Source: Zhengitettix transpicula (lineage: Eukaryota > Arthropoda > Insecta > Orthoptera > Tetrigidae). Taken from it: a stretch of 64,000 nt of DNA. Below the pieces are notes generated by a model. That model was given only the letters and a program-made list of their open reading frames with translations, had not been told where the DNA came from and did no database searches. Location: positions 178,017,246-178,081,245 of the forward strand of contig CM073590.1 in the NCBI GenBank assembly GCA_037074705.1. The letters run 5' to 3'. Shown here in pieces: positions 12,239 to 23,030 of this stretch; position 1 is the stretch's first letter; every line of letters starts with the position of its first letter. Made by a program: the position numbers and the translations under genes.

Positions 12239-13433
12239 GCCTATGGGAACTTTAATTCGACTACTTTGAATTAGAACCAGAGAATCAAACGTGGTATGGT
12301 TCAAATACCATCAAAATAAAGTTGAATCAAAATTCATCAGTGTGATAGGATACAGTAAGTGATGAACGTTAACAAAGAAAAATTCAAAGTGAAATAAAAG
12401 AAATTTTTATTATTGAGAGAAGTGAGAAACCTTCAGTGTTACTCGGTGTTTACTTCATAGGGAATGTAAATTATTTCGGAGAGTGAATCACAACTAGAAT
12501 ATATGCATGAGCGAAACAGCGCAATGCTGAACAAGTGCACAGTTATCGCACTCGACGCCCAGGAAGAGGGAATATGAAATCTCGGCGAAGGGCTGGAATA
12601 CGCACGCTGCGGAGCGACGATAGCGACAGGCGTCACGGAAATTTCGGCGAGCTGTAAAGAGCCGCTCGTTGTAATTACGAGAGGAGCGGTCATCACACTA
12701 ATAGCTTATCGATGCAGGAAGCCGTGACACGTGTCAGCTGTCCACGTGACTGGTTGACAGATATTAGTGACGGGCTGTCAGCGAAAGCGTTCAACACGTT
12801 TTAGCCACGCTGCGAAAATTGCGTTACAGTCGCCTCTTCTGGATCAACGGTACAACAACCTCGGCGGTGAGCCTGTATCTTCCAAGGTAATAGCTGTCGG
12901 CAAGTATTACCGTCATTATAATGTTTAACTTACCTCGTCAACGTCTTGGTATATAATATATTATATATTAGTTTACGTCGAAGTTTTAATCTCCAGAATT
13001 TTTTTCTATTCATTGGTTTACAAAATTGAGTATAAATGTCTGTAAAAAGTGCTTAAAAAGAAGGTAAATAAAAGTTATTTTCCACACATGGCCCGCTAAA
13101 ATTATTTTACCATCACCAAATAATTCCTCCAGAAAAATATAATTACGGCTCTGACGTTATAACTTATGTTTCTTTAATTTTAATAACGCTGAATTCTATC
13201 TAGAAATCTAGAATACATCCGATATTCTTCAGCCCCATTGGTTCCTTCTTTAACAACATGCATAAGGCATTTTCTTCTGAATATAATTCTAAACCCTGAT
13301 TTATCTCTCAATTCGCATATTTCTAGACACTTTTCGTTGGTAATAATCCTAGAAGTACATGGCTGTACAGTTACTGGAAGTGTACTGACTAGCCCGTAAT
13401 TATACAAATCTATTTTGCAGCTAGGTGACCTAA
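12239..13433. other. Intergenic with CpG-richer segment at about 12520-12900
   Basis: Base composition shifts from AT-rich to clearly CpG-richer for nearly 400 bases and then back. The minus-strand frame at 12439-12696 has no recognisable domain. The segment holds an E-box cluster and is the best candidate here for a host regulatory region, though that is inference. Confidence 0.4.
12728..12748. promoter_or_regulatory. Cluster of three palindromic E-boxes
   Basis: CACGTG (12728-12733), CAGCTG (12735-12740) and CACGTG (12743-12748) lie within 21 bases; the first sits in the palindrome GACACGTGTC. CACGTG and CAGCTG are known bHLH binding sites. No gene is visible nearby, so function is speculative. 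Confidence 0.3.
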
Positions 13434-13435
13434 TA

Positions 13436-13516
13436 CAGAGGGGCCCAAAAAAATGTATCCACTGGTTAACAGTCCATAACTTGCAAACTTATTGACGAAG
13501 TTGTCTCATTTTTGGT
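13436..13516 (+). repeat. Left terminal inverted repeat of the Tc1-like element
   Basis: 81 bp from CAGAGGGGCCC to CATTTTTGGT. It pairs with 14643-14723 without indels. Confidence 0.92.
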
Positions 13517-13640
13517 AGTGTAATAGTTTGTAGTTCTGCCAATCGCCACACAAACGTTGCATTGCGTTTTTTTTTGTCAGAGTACAGTCGCCAGGTAGTT
13601 AGTGTTTTATTGTTACTTGTACCCTGTTACTCGAGTAAAC

Positions 13641-14608
13641 ATGGCTGGCGTAAGGCTTACATTTGATGAAAGGAAGTCTGTTTTAAAGTGGTATTTTAAG
13701 TACGAAAATATTAATGAGGTTCAACGGCAATGGCGAAATGTGTATCAAACAGAGCCACCGACACGTTTAACGATTCGTCGCATTCGAGACAAATTTGAAG
13801 CCGAATGCTGTGTTAAAGATGTACACAAACAACGATCTGGACGCCACGTAACAGTAACAAGTCCCATCTTGTGTTACAATTCACCCGCTCACCACAGAAG
13901 TCTGTGTGTCCGTGAAACTGGAATAAGTCGCTCAAGTGTTCAGCAAAGTGGAAGTGCTACATCCCAAGATTGGTACACGCAATGAACGAGGACGATTCAG
14001 ATGGAGTACAGCGAGTGGTTTAATAACATGGTGCGCAACGATGAAGAGCTTGCGGAGATGATAGTGTGGTCTGGTGAGGCACAGTTCAAACTCAATGGTA
14101 CAGTAAATCGCCACAATTGCATCCAAACGTCCATGTAGACAAAGTTCAGGAGTAAATGTGTGGTGTGGGTTGTCTTACCGGGGCCATTCTTCTTTGACGG
14201 TACAGTTACCGGTGAGTTGTACCTTCAGAAGCTTCAAACATCTCTTTTACCTGCCATCCAAGACTTGTATGGAGACGAAAGATTTTACTTTCAACAATAT
14301 GGTGCCCCAGCCCACTGCCACAATCGTGTTAGGGCTTATCTCGACGAAAATCTACCAGGAAGATGGATAGGCCGTAGAGGTGCTGTAGGGTATCCACCAC
14401 GTTCCCTCTGGACTTTTAATTGTGGGGAACACTAAAGGACGTCGTTTATCGACAAAAGCCACGCACATTGGATGAACTTGGAGAATCCATCGTACTTTAA
14501 TGTGCAAATATCCAACTGAACACGTTGCAGTCAGTAGTTCGTGCTGCAGTTCTGCGACATCGTTTGTGTGTGGATGTTAATGGTGACCATTTCGAACACC
14601 TACAGTGA
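13641..14608 (+). pseudogene. Tc1/IS630-like transposase, inactivated
   Basis: The ATG at 13641 opens MAGVRLTFDERKSVLKWYF, an N-terminal helix-turn-helix region of the kind often annotated as DUF4817 in insect transposases. The catalytic domain follows in pieces across several frameshifts: the IVWSGEAQFKLNGTVNRHN block, a GPFFFDGTVTGE block, FYFQQYGAPAHCHN, and a terminal GDHFEHLQ before the TGA at 14606-14608. The DDE/D triad is destroyed. The first Asp of the expected WSDEA is Gly (GGT, 14073-14075). The second, expected in QQDGAP, is Tyr (TAT, 14298-14300). The block with the third residue is disrupted just after YPPRS. The element can only be a passive substrate for a related transposase. 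Confidence 0.88.
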
Positions 14609-14642
14609 TATCTTTAAGTTGGACTTGAAGAGCTACACTTTC

Positions 14643-14723
14643 ACCAAAAATGAGACAACTCCGTCAATTAGTTTGCAAGTTATGGACGGTTAACTAGTGG
14701 ATACATTTTTTTGGGCCCCTCTG
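14643..14723 (-). repeat. Right terminal inverted repeat of the Tc1-like element
   Basis: Reverse complement of 13436-13516 with about five substitutions. TA follows directly at 14724-14725. Confidence 0.92.
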
Positions 14724-14725
14724 TA

Positions 14726-15197
14726 TTTGTTTAAATTTTCTTCATTCAAGAGTTTTGTGTATTTTTTTCGCTAGACTTCCACCAGTTCTTTTTTCCCCGA
14801 TAACTTCAAAAATATAGGGGGAACTATCTAAGTGAATGAACATAAATTGGAATATTAAGAACAGTTGAGCAATTTAGATGTCCCTTGTGGGCTAAAATAG
14901 TTCCATTGAACCCCTAAAGATGTCATTCAATTATTTTTCTGACTTGCTGATTTTTCAGTAATCTATTGCCAAATCAACAGTTGGTTGTCAGCCGTAGCCA
15001 TAATCTAGTCTAAAGGCAACTGCTGTTTCATTGCAGCTTAGATCATAATTTTAGAGAACTTTTATTAACTTTATTGTAATGCTTTTATATATTTTTTGGT
15101 AATATATGTGCATTAAATGGGCAATTTGCGGGAGGTCTGCAGTTCATTCACTCAGTGCTGTGTATATTTTGTACTTAAATGTCGTTTAATAATTTTA
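14726..15197. other. AT-rich spacer, nothing recognised
   Basis: No ORF of note. It lies between the Tc1-like element and the second copy of the direct duplication. Confidence 0.6.
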
Positions 15198-15724
15198 ATT
15201 GTACCGCAATCTTCCAAACGAAGCAATATTTTGTGCCTAAGAAAATGCCCAGCGATACGAAAGTCATTAGCAAATAAAATGGTTTTGAGGATGACTAAAA
15301 TAATTCCGCAAACGTAATTGAATGAAAATTGGTCATTAACCCTATTTCTGTTAAAGGGAAGTAGTTGGTTTCACACATACGGTGTTATGTTTATGGTAAA
15401 TCTTAAACTTAATCACCCCATATCAATTTTTATTCTTCGACCATAAATTATCATATTATATATCTTAAATATCTCCATCATTCGTTCGTACAATATCACA
15501 GATTCAATTTTCCCATGATTTAAGAGGATGGTTAGTGTAATTATTTAACACTATTCCCTATGGATGTTTAGACCATTTTATTTTTCATAATTATGTTAAT
15601 ATGGCCTGTCATAAATCAATTCCGTAGCGTAAAGTATACTTAACGCCGCTTAGAAAGCTAAAGTGTGATGTTCCTCAGAAACTGTGGATTTTTCGGCATA
15701 TTCGCCTATTTAGAAGAACTTTAT
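15198..15724 (+). repeat. Direct duplication, copy 2
   Basis: Partner of 11720-12238, about 3.5 kb away. The match breaks at the same TTTAT on the right side of both copies. The sequence beyond differs, which suggests a bounded repeat unit rather than one long duplicated segment. Confidence 0.85.
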
Positions 15725-15881
15725 AGAACATCCAGACGACATTTTTTTGTGTTTAATTTCACTCGTTCAGGTATGGAGTTTTTAAAATCCTTCCTTAGCG
15801 GTTACATATATTCTAATAAAAAAATTAGATGAAATTGTCAAATGCCGACAAGTGGTGTTATAAATACCAGACAAAGTTTCT

Positions 15882-16183
15882 AGGATCCTTGTCCCCTTTG
15901 TCAGGCGATTGGAAAAAAACACGAGAGGCAGGAGCGACACAACTGCACAATTACAATTGACAAACTCAAAAGCTTTTGTGGAGTTGTGCTTTTTTAATTA
16001 AAGATAGAGTATTTTCCCGAAAATCAATATATTATATGCGTGGTTGATCAGTTTGAAGTAGATAAATTCAACTTTGCATAAATCGATTCTTCTGATCTGT
16101 TACATGGGCTGTAATTGTGCAGTTGTGACACTCCTGGCTCTCGTGTTTCTTTCCAATCACCTGACGAAAGGAACGAGGATCCT
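15882..16183. repeat. Fold-back element, PLE-type
   Basis: Arms of about 74 bp at 15882-15955 and 16111-16183 around a 155-bp spacer. The right arm carries CACCTGACGAAAGGAACGAG followed by GATCCT, the core seen in the other fold-backs. The left arm shares CGACACAACTGCA and GACAAACTCAAAAGC with the PLE terminal repeat at 32440-32584, tying it to that element. Confidence 0.75.
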
Positions 16184-18235
16184 GTATATCATCATTTAAT
16201 TTTGTTTTAATATTGTTATTTCATCTAAGTATTATATTTTACACAGAATATTATATTCACTTATTCTAAAAAATATTCTAAATTCACGATTTTAGTCCTA
16301 TGGGCGATATATATAATTCCGGCAATTTCTTGTCTAGTGTATAATAATAATAATATGAATAATAATATTTAGCCCTGAAACACTATTAAAAATACTTCAA
16401 CACTCTCCCGCATATATTATCAATACTCTAGTACGCATTCACGATTTTTTAATATTCTCATAAAATTTACGCGATTTCAGCACTGCCAAAAATACTGATT
16501 CCACTGATTCCATAAATTACATTTATCTGTAATTTACTGCGCTTTTCTCTGAATAGATTTTGGCGCAGTTTCTTAAATTCCACAAAATTCCGTATCACAT
16601 CTGGTTTTTTTTCACAAATGACGAGATTGTTTGGAAAGTAAATGAGGTGAGCATGAAAAAAATTGAACACTGACGCTCAAGTTGCCACCAAGCAATTTAT
16701 AGGATTCCAGCAGGTCTTCGACTAAAGTGATGTAATTTAAAACGTTCGCGTTCCCCCAAAAGTTGTCTACTATATTTTTGAATGCAGTCCATGCTAGCAA
16801 TTCTCACTCACTCGTGGTTTCCTGGAATATGTCGACTGCCATTAATGTACGTATCGAGGGCCTATAAAAATGCCACCTTTAATTTCTTCAGACGTTATTG
16901 ATGAAAAATTACCACCAAACATTTACTGTCCGTGCTTAAAGCTGTCACGATTGTTTCATTAAGTCAATTTTGATGTGTAATGTGGGCACAGCATTTTAGA
17001 GGGATCAACCTGTTGAAGTTAAACAACGTTTCTTTCGCCAGGTGTGAATTTACTTCTGACTGACCACTGCTGCCGAACCCAATGTTCCGTCCTTGCTCTG
17101 GAGTCCCGTTCACAAGAAAATAAAGGAAATTTGGTGTATCCTGCTTGTTGGCCGAGAAATATTCCAATCACCTTGAAATCTCCGCACAAAGACCACTCAT
17201 GCAGATAAAACAGTTGCGTTTCCATTATCAGCTTGATATTCCTTAAACAAACATTTCTACCCTCTAGAGAACATTTTCACACGTTATAAAAATTGTCATT
17301 AAAAAAAAAACATTTAAATTTTTTGTCATATTACGGTCATTTTTTAAAAAAAAAATTGACCTGCTACGGAAATTCGTCGGCCATTTTTCGGAAACTGCGC
17401 AAAAAATCAACTCAGATACACAAATTAATTTCAAAACAACAAAACCTTGCATATTAGTGTTATTTGACTCAGGTCCGAAATTCTGACATTATAAATTTGT
17501 CTGTTTTATTACAATCACTACACATTTATTCAATCAGTAATAAAATATATTTTTTACTTGCAATCGAACGGACACTTTAATATTAATTATTTTCTTACAA
17601 AACGATATCTAAATTGTATTCATTGGTAGAAAAGAATGTTTGTATTATGTTTTCTATGCTTCAGAACACTTATTTATAGTTTGAGTGTAAGAATTTATTT
17701 TATGCTGCAACACTGCCTCTTGCTTTTTTTTTATATAGAGCGAGAGGGAGAGTTTACGAGCAACTATTATTTAGACTCGCGCACGCGCCCGTGTGTGGGT
17801 ACGAGTGAGGAGAAAAGAGTGGTGGAAAGGGGTGCTAATAATTGAAAACGTGACGACGGACCAGAAGACAATCTTGAGGAAATAGAGCGGAAATTCGATT
17901 AGAGGCGACTATAACGAGGAGTGAAGGTGAATACAAAGTGAAACTTGAAGTCGCTGTGGCTCATTAAAGAAAGCATTAGCGTTTTTCCTCTTGGATTTAA
18001 AAATATATATTTTTTCCTCGTTGAATCATAAAACTGCAAACAGAATTCGGACTATTCACCCGCGCAGCCTTCACAAGCTGGAGGTAAAAGATATTCCCAG
18101 ATAATTTCAGATCTCGACTTAACGAATGACAATTGTAGTAACTTCTAATGAATTCCAATGTTTGAAAATTCATATTTATCTGGCGTTCATTATAAGTAAA
18201 TCGGACAATATAATAATAATCAGAATTTACTACAT
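16184..18235. other. AT-rich stretch, no gene seen
   Basis: Small frames on both strands at 16467-17452 and 17636-17845 have no domains. A GC-richer, purine-rich patch with GCGCACGCGCCCGTGTG lies at about 17735-17880. Confidence 0.55.
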
Positions 18236-18725
18236 TTTTTAGGGTAACAGGCTACATGAGGGTAATCCACATGGTGGCAACTCCCCTTTAATAGGAAGGG
18301 ATTTGAAAGGGGGGATGTGGAAGGGTAGAGGAAGGTAGCCAAGGGTTACTAGGGCCCCCAGGCTATAGTTTAAGGATCCTACCCGGCATTCGCCTAAACG
18401 TAATGAAGGAAAACCTTAGAAAAACCTGCATGAGGTAGGTCGGACATTGGGTACTTGTCCCACGCCCTTCCGATAGCGGGAGAAGAGTTTTCTGTGAGGT
18501 CGCGGCATTCCCTTCTCCGTATCTCGAACAGTTTAGGAGGCAGCTGGCCGACTGTTCCAATGGGAACAGAGAACAACTCTTCCCGTATGCCCAAGGTCTG
18601 GGACCCCGGAACATACACCGAGGTGCTTCGGCTTGTGGGAATCTTAGTTCAAAAAGGTAGCCCCTTCCCGTCTCTCCTAGAGGGAGAACATCCCTCGCAG
18701 GTACTGCCTGCGAGAGAATAGCCCT
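18236..18725 (+). repeat. GGC-family interspersed repeat, copy a
   Basis: Begins TTTAGGGTAACAGGCTACAT, then GGTGGCAACTCCCC, AAAGGGGGGATG, GGATCCTACCCGGCATTCGC, GGTAGGTCGGACATTGGGTA, TGTCCCACGCCCTTCCGATA, GCAGCTGGCCGACTGTTCCA and CCCCGGAACATACACC. It ends in CTGCGAGAGAA/CCCTCGCAGG units. GC content is well above the surroundings. Frames on both strands exist only because the segment lacks stops; none is recognisable. Class unknown; no pol III boxes or RT seen. Confidence 0.85.
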
Positions 18726-21199
18726 CGCAAACAGGTTCTAGCCGCTGAATTTACTACAATTAAATCACTGGAATATATATCTATATTGTTTTTACTCAAC
18801 TTTGAGACCTTATCCGGTACTACATTAATGTGTAAAAAAAAAAAAAAACCATGCATCACAACAAAAACTCTTCATGGCCCCGTTTAAGCCAAATGTGGTG
18901 TAACAGTTCAATTACCAGGTTAAAATACCCCTAATGCAAGTTTAGTTGTTCACGATGAGGTCTCAAAGTTTGATCCAAACGTTGTACATTTAATTGTATT
19001 AAATTTAAATTATTCCGAATTTATTGGCTGATTTCTTTATTTTATTCTATGTTTTCTTTTCCATTTTTAATTATTTTCTTTTTATCCAACAAACTGGACT
19101 GTTCTTATGGATGAAATATTGTGATACAGAAAACATTATTATTATTTTTCAGTGCCTCACAATTTGTTTTGTGTCACACATAATAAAAAAAAAGATTAAT
19201 TATGTAATTTATGTAATTGCTGGTTCACCACTTAGTAAGTAACTTAGTAAGTAACTTGGAAAGAAGAAGAACCTTGAAGAACAATGGCACGTTTTAAAAT
19301 ATAAAATTTATTTTTAATATAGACCTTAAGATTTTACATGGTATATTAAAGAAACTGCAATTTAGAAGTAAACTAAAAGAAAACAGATGCAGTTTGAATT
19401 TAAATCAAACCGAAACGATCTCCCTGCCAAAAAAAAAATATTTACGAAACGAGAGGATTATAGTCTATAAAATCTCTCCCCCGTTTCTGTTTCTGTATCG
19501 ATAATGATTACGAATCTGAGAACATTTGCGTGTCAGAGGAATTTAGAAACAGGTGTCAGAAATAAGGTTCTTTGTACCTTTATTCAGAGCAACACATCAG
19601 ACATTCTCTTCAACTGCCCTGTGCAGTTTTAATGACAGCTTTTTCGCCCTCCACAAAAGGCACAGAGGACTTTACTGAACTCTCTGAAGGGAAACGTCAA
19701 TGTATCAGCACTTTACTATATAAACGGCAAGCTCCGAAAGCTAGCAGACAAAAGCAGCTCTCCCGGTGTTTACAGACTTCGTAAAATGTGATTGCCGTAA
19801 AAGGATTTCTAATTCGATTAGATTTTTACGTGCCGCCCTCTGACTTTAAAATATTCTCGAAAACACCTTTTTTACATTTGAAGGGTTGCGTCAACGGATA
19901 GCAACTATTTATGGCTCGTTGTTTCTGACTCCTTATTTTATTAAGGGAAATGGAACGTTATGGAGATTAACAAAACTTGACTTTATTATTGAGTTTCTTT
20001 TCTAGTTTTCCCTTCAGCAACGCAGTTCATTTAGAAATTCTTCTATTTTCTGTACTTCAGAGAGAGTAATCATATAATTTAAAAGAGATTTATAAAACTT
20101 GTTTATAACAATTGGATATTATATAAAATTGTAAAATGCGTAAATAAATATATTTTGACCTCGGGTAGCGAAATTTGTAACTAAATCGGCTTGGCGTTAT
20201 TCGAAAAGAACAGGAGGCCCTTCCATTAAGTATAGAATGAGTTGCAAAACAAAAAGTTAAGTGTGGAAATTTTCAATAAAACGTATTCATAATACTTTCT
20301 TCGATATTAATACTATACGAATGCTCGTTCTTCACGCGTAAATGAAAACGTGCACAATTCTCAGAGGTAGAGAAAGCTTTTGGAATAAAGATACAAAAGG
20401 GATTCGTTCTTTTTTTTCCCCCTGTAATTCATAGTTCAGTAGTTTTCATTTTGAAATTATTGTTTCGCCTTGGCACTATCTATAAAATTATTGCACTTCT
20501 ATATTGACAAATACAAGACACTTCATAAATAAAAATCAATAGTGCGGAATGAATTTCAAGTTTCACACCATCTCAAGCAGCCTCAATGTTATTCGCCACT
20601 TCGCAGTTTTTCTGGAAAGGGAACAAAATCCCTGCCGTAGCAGGTTTCGGAACGTTCGCCATTAATCTCAATATAGCGGATGGCAGTTTGACATTACTTT
20701 GAACCTTGTTGCACGTCCAGTTGACTACGATATAAAGAAATGTCGTAATAAGTTCTACAGATTCTTTGTGAATATCGAAAGTATAAAAAAAATTGTAGCG
20801 TCCGTCATGTTGTCTCGCCGATGGCAGATGGTAGATTTATGGAGTCAAGTAAGGTGTGAAGTTACTCCGAAATTGGTTTTGTAAGAACTGTATAAAATAA
20901 ACGCGACACAGAAATAGACATGAATTTAGATTATATCGCTTTAGGGTTCCCAGATATATTAGGCGTAAAGATCTGCTAAAATCGTTGCAATGTACACACA
21001 AAAGAAATATTTTATTTACTTACGCCTCAATTTCAAATTAACACGACCAATAACATTTACTACCGAATATTTTAAGATCTGTGATTTTTTTTATTTACTT
21101 TAAAGTTTAAATTTTCAGCTAATTACTACCGAATTTACGATCATAACATTTTTCAGCAGGCAGTTATTAAAATGAGGTCCATAATATTTGTTTTTTATA
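18726..21199. other. AT-rich stretch, no gene seen
   Basis: Frames at 19024-19242, 19572-19784 and 20699-20884 have no recognisable domain. Nothing else stands out. Confidence 0.6.
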
Positions 21200-22015
21200 A
21201 TCATGAGTAATCCACGTAGTGGCAATTCCCCTTTAATATCATAGGGAGGCATTTGATAGTGGGGATGCGGAAGAGTAGAGCAAGGTAGACAAGGGTTAAC
21301 TAGTGTTTTTATTTTAGGTAACAGGCTATATGATGATAATCCACATGGTGGCAACTCCCCTTTAATAGCATAGGAAGTGATTTGAAAGGGGGGATGTGAA
21401 AGGGTAGAGGATGGTAGCTAAGGGTTAAATAGGGCCCCCGGGCTATAGTTTAAGAATCCTACCCGGCATTCGCCTAAAGAAATGCAGGACAAACCCTAGA
21501 AAAACCTGCATCAGGTAGGTCGGACATTGGGTACTTGTCCCACGCCCTTCCGATAGCGGGAGAAGAGTTTGCTGAGGGGTCGCAGCATTCTCTTCTCCGT
21601 ATCTCGACCAGTTTAGGAGGCAGCTGGCCGACTGTTCCAATGGGAACAGGGAACAACTCTTAGCGTATGCCCAAAACTGCGACCCCGGAACGTACACCTC
21701 TCAGAACAGGCCGAGGTGCCTCGGCATGTGGGAACCTTAGTTCAAAACGGAGAGGAAAAGGCATCCCGAAAGGTAGCCCCTTCGTGTCTCTCCTACAAGG
21801 TTCTGCCTGCGAGAGAATAGCCCTCGTAGACGAGCTCGTGGGTTAACTGGTGTCCCCAGGCTGCATTTTTAAGGATCCTATTCGGCAATTCGCCTAGAAA
21901 AACCTGCATCAGGTAGGTCGGACATTTGGTAATTGATCCACGCCCTTCCAATAGCGGGAGAGAGGTTTTCTGTGGGGACGCAGCATTCACTTCTTCATGT
22001 GTCAAGGAAGCAGCT
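21200..22015 (+). repeat. GGC-family repeat cluster (three pieces in tandem)
   Basis: A 5' fragment (about 21200-21303), a near-complete copy (about 21310-21830, with the extra CTCTCAGAACAGGCCGAGG missing from copy a), and an internal fragment (about 21835-22015) follow one another in the same orientation. The joins fall inside the family sequence, so the cluster arose by nested or tandem events rather than independent full insertions. Confidence 0.85.
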
Positions 22016-22533
22016 GCAACTATTTAAATATATTGTGGTATTGTAAATCATAGCACAAAACAGTAAATTATCTCTGAAATATATTGTAATGCCAATTAAT
22101 TGAGACATTAATTGGAAATTGATAATATAAATTGTTAGAAAAACATATTATTGACGGCGGTACAGAAACAAACAACAATGTAGCCAACCATTGTTTCTTT
22201 GTCGGAAGCCCTGCAAAATGGCGTATGCAGCGCTCGGATTTGGAAGACGGAAACAGTTCACGTTATGATATGGCAGAAGGCAGGTCGCATTAAGAGTTCA
22301 TGATTTGGTATGCGAGAGTGCAGATCACGTTACGGTAGAGTGGAGTTCACATTAAGATATGGTAGAGTTCAGTCCGTATTTCGAATCCTCAGCGATCGGG
22401 TGGTCGTGAAAGAACTTGTGGAACTTGGAGATAGAAACACGTACCGAGAGACGAGGACGAAAGCGAAAGGCGAGAGCGAGAATCGAAACCAGCTTGCAGG
22501 AAAGCATAGATAAAACATTCACACGCGCAGAAC

Positions 22534-23030
22534 TATAAAACCTGCTAAGCACAAACAGTTTTGGTGAACATAGCCAGGCAGAGAAGTAGCAGGAGTCAAC
22601 CGAGTGAGGAAGAGACGAAGAGAAAATATTAATTTTAGAATCAGTGAGTTTTAGTAGAAGCTGTGTAAAAACCCGTCATAGTACTTCGTAAGTCAAAAGT
22701 ATCCTGGAATGCTGCCGTGAGTACCAATACAAAACAATTAATTATGTAAACCGGATTAAAAGATGGTCAGATTTCGTTCTCTTCCTTTGATAAAATTTGT
22801 AAAGTAGAATCCATCTTTTTATTATAATTTCGTCGACAGGTAAATTGCGTCTTTGTTAATTGAAGAGTAAATCTTTTAATTGAAATTTGTGTTAATAAGA
22901 TGTCTAAATAAATGATTAGCCGTTATCAAACCCAGTAATGACCTTATTTGTAATTATTTGTGTAATTGTTTTAAACATTGATAATAAATTATTTTGTTTG
23001 TTAAAATTTGAATATTTTTTCATTTAAAAA
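22534..23030 (+). promoter_or_regulatory. Promoter/first-intron-like module, copy A
   Basis: Order: TATAAAA at 22534-22540; a purine-rich leader; GCTGCC|GTGAGT, a good 5' splice-donor match with cut after 22716; then TATCAAACCCAGTAATGACC and AACATTGATAATAAATTATT. A homologous module at 36486-37240 has the same order, with an acceptor AG that is lost here. It is repeated, so an LTR or other retroelement 5' region is likelier than a host promoter. Confidence 0.4.

Larger units (their letters stand above)
13436..14723 (+). mobile_element. Tc1/IS630-superfamily transposon, complete ends, dead
   Basis: A full-length 1288-bp element flanked by TA on both sides (13434-13435 and 14724-14725), the target duplication typical of Tc1/mariner. 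It has 81-bp terminal inverted repeats starting CAGAGGGGCCCAAAAAAATG, with about five mismatches between arms. A single transposase gene fills the interior and is decayed. The element lies between the two copies of the direct duplication at 11720 and 15198. Confidence 0.92.

Noticed and set aside
18363..18721. Overlapping long frames on both strands repeated at several loci (also 21443, 28506, 28834, 42188, 49830), suggesting a gene family
   Set aside because: They track the GGC repeat, occur on both strands and in several phases, and vary in frame between copies. GC-rich repeat DNA with few stops explains them.
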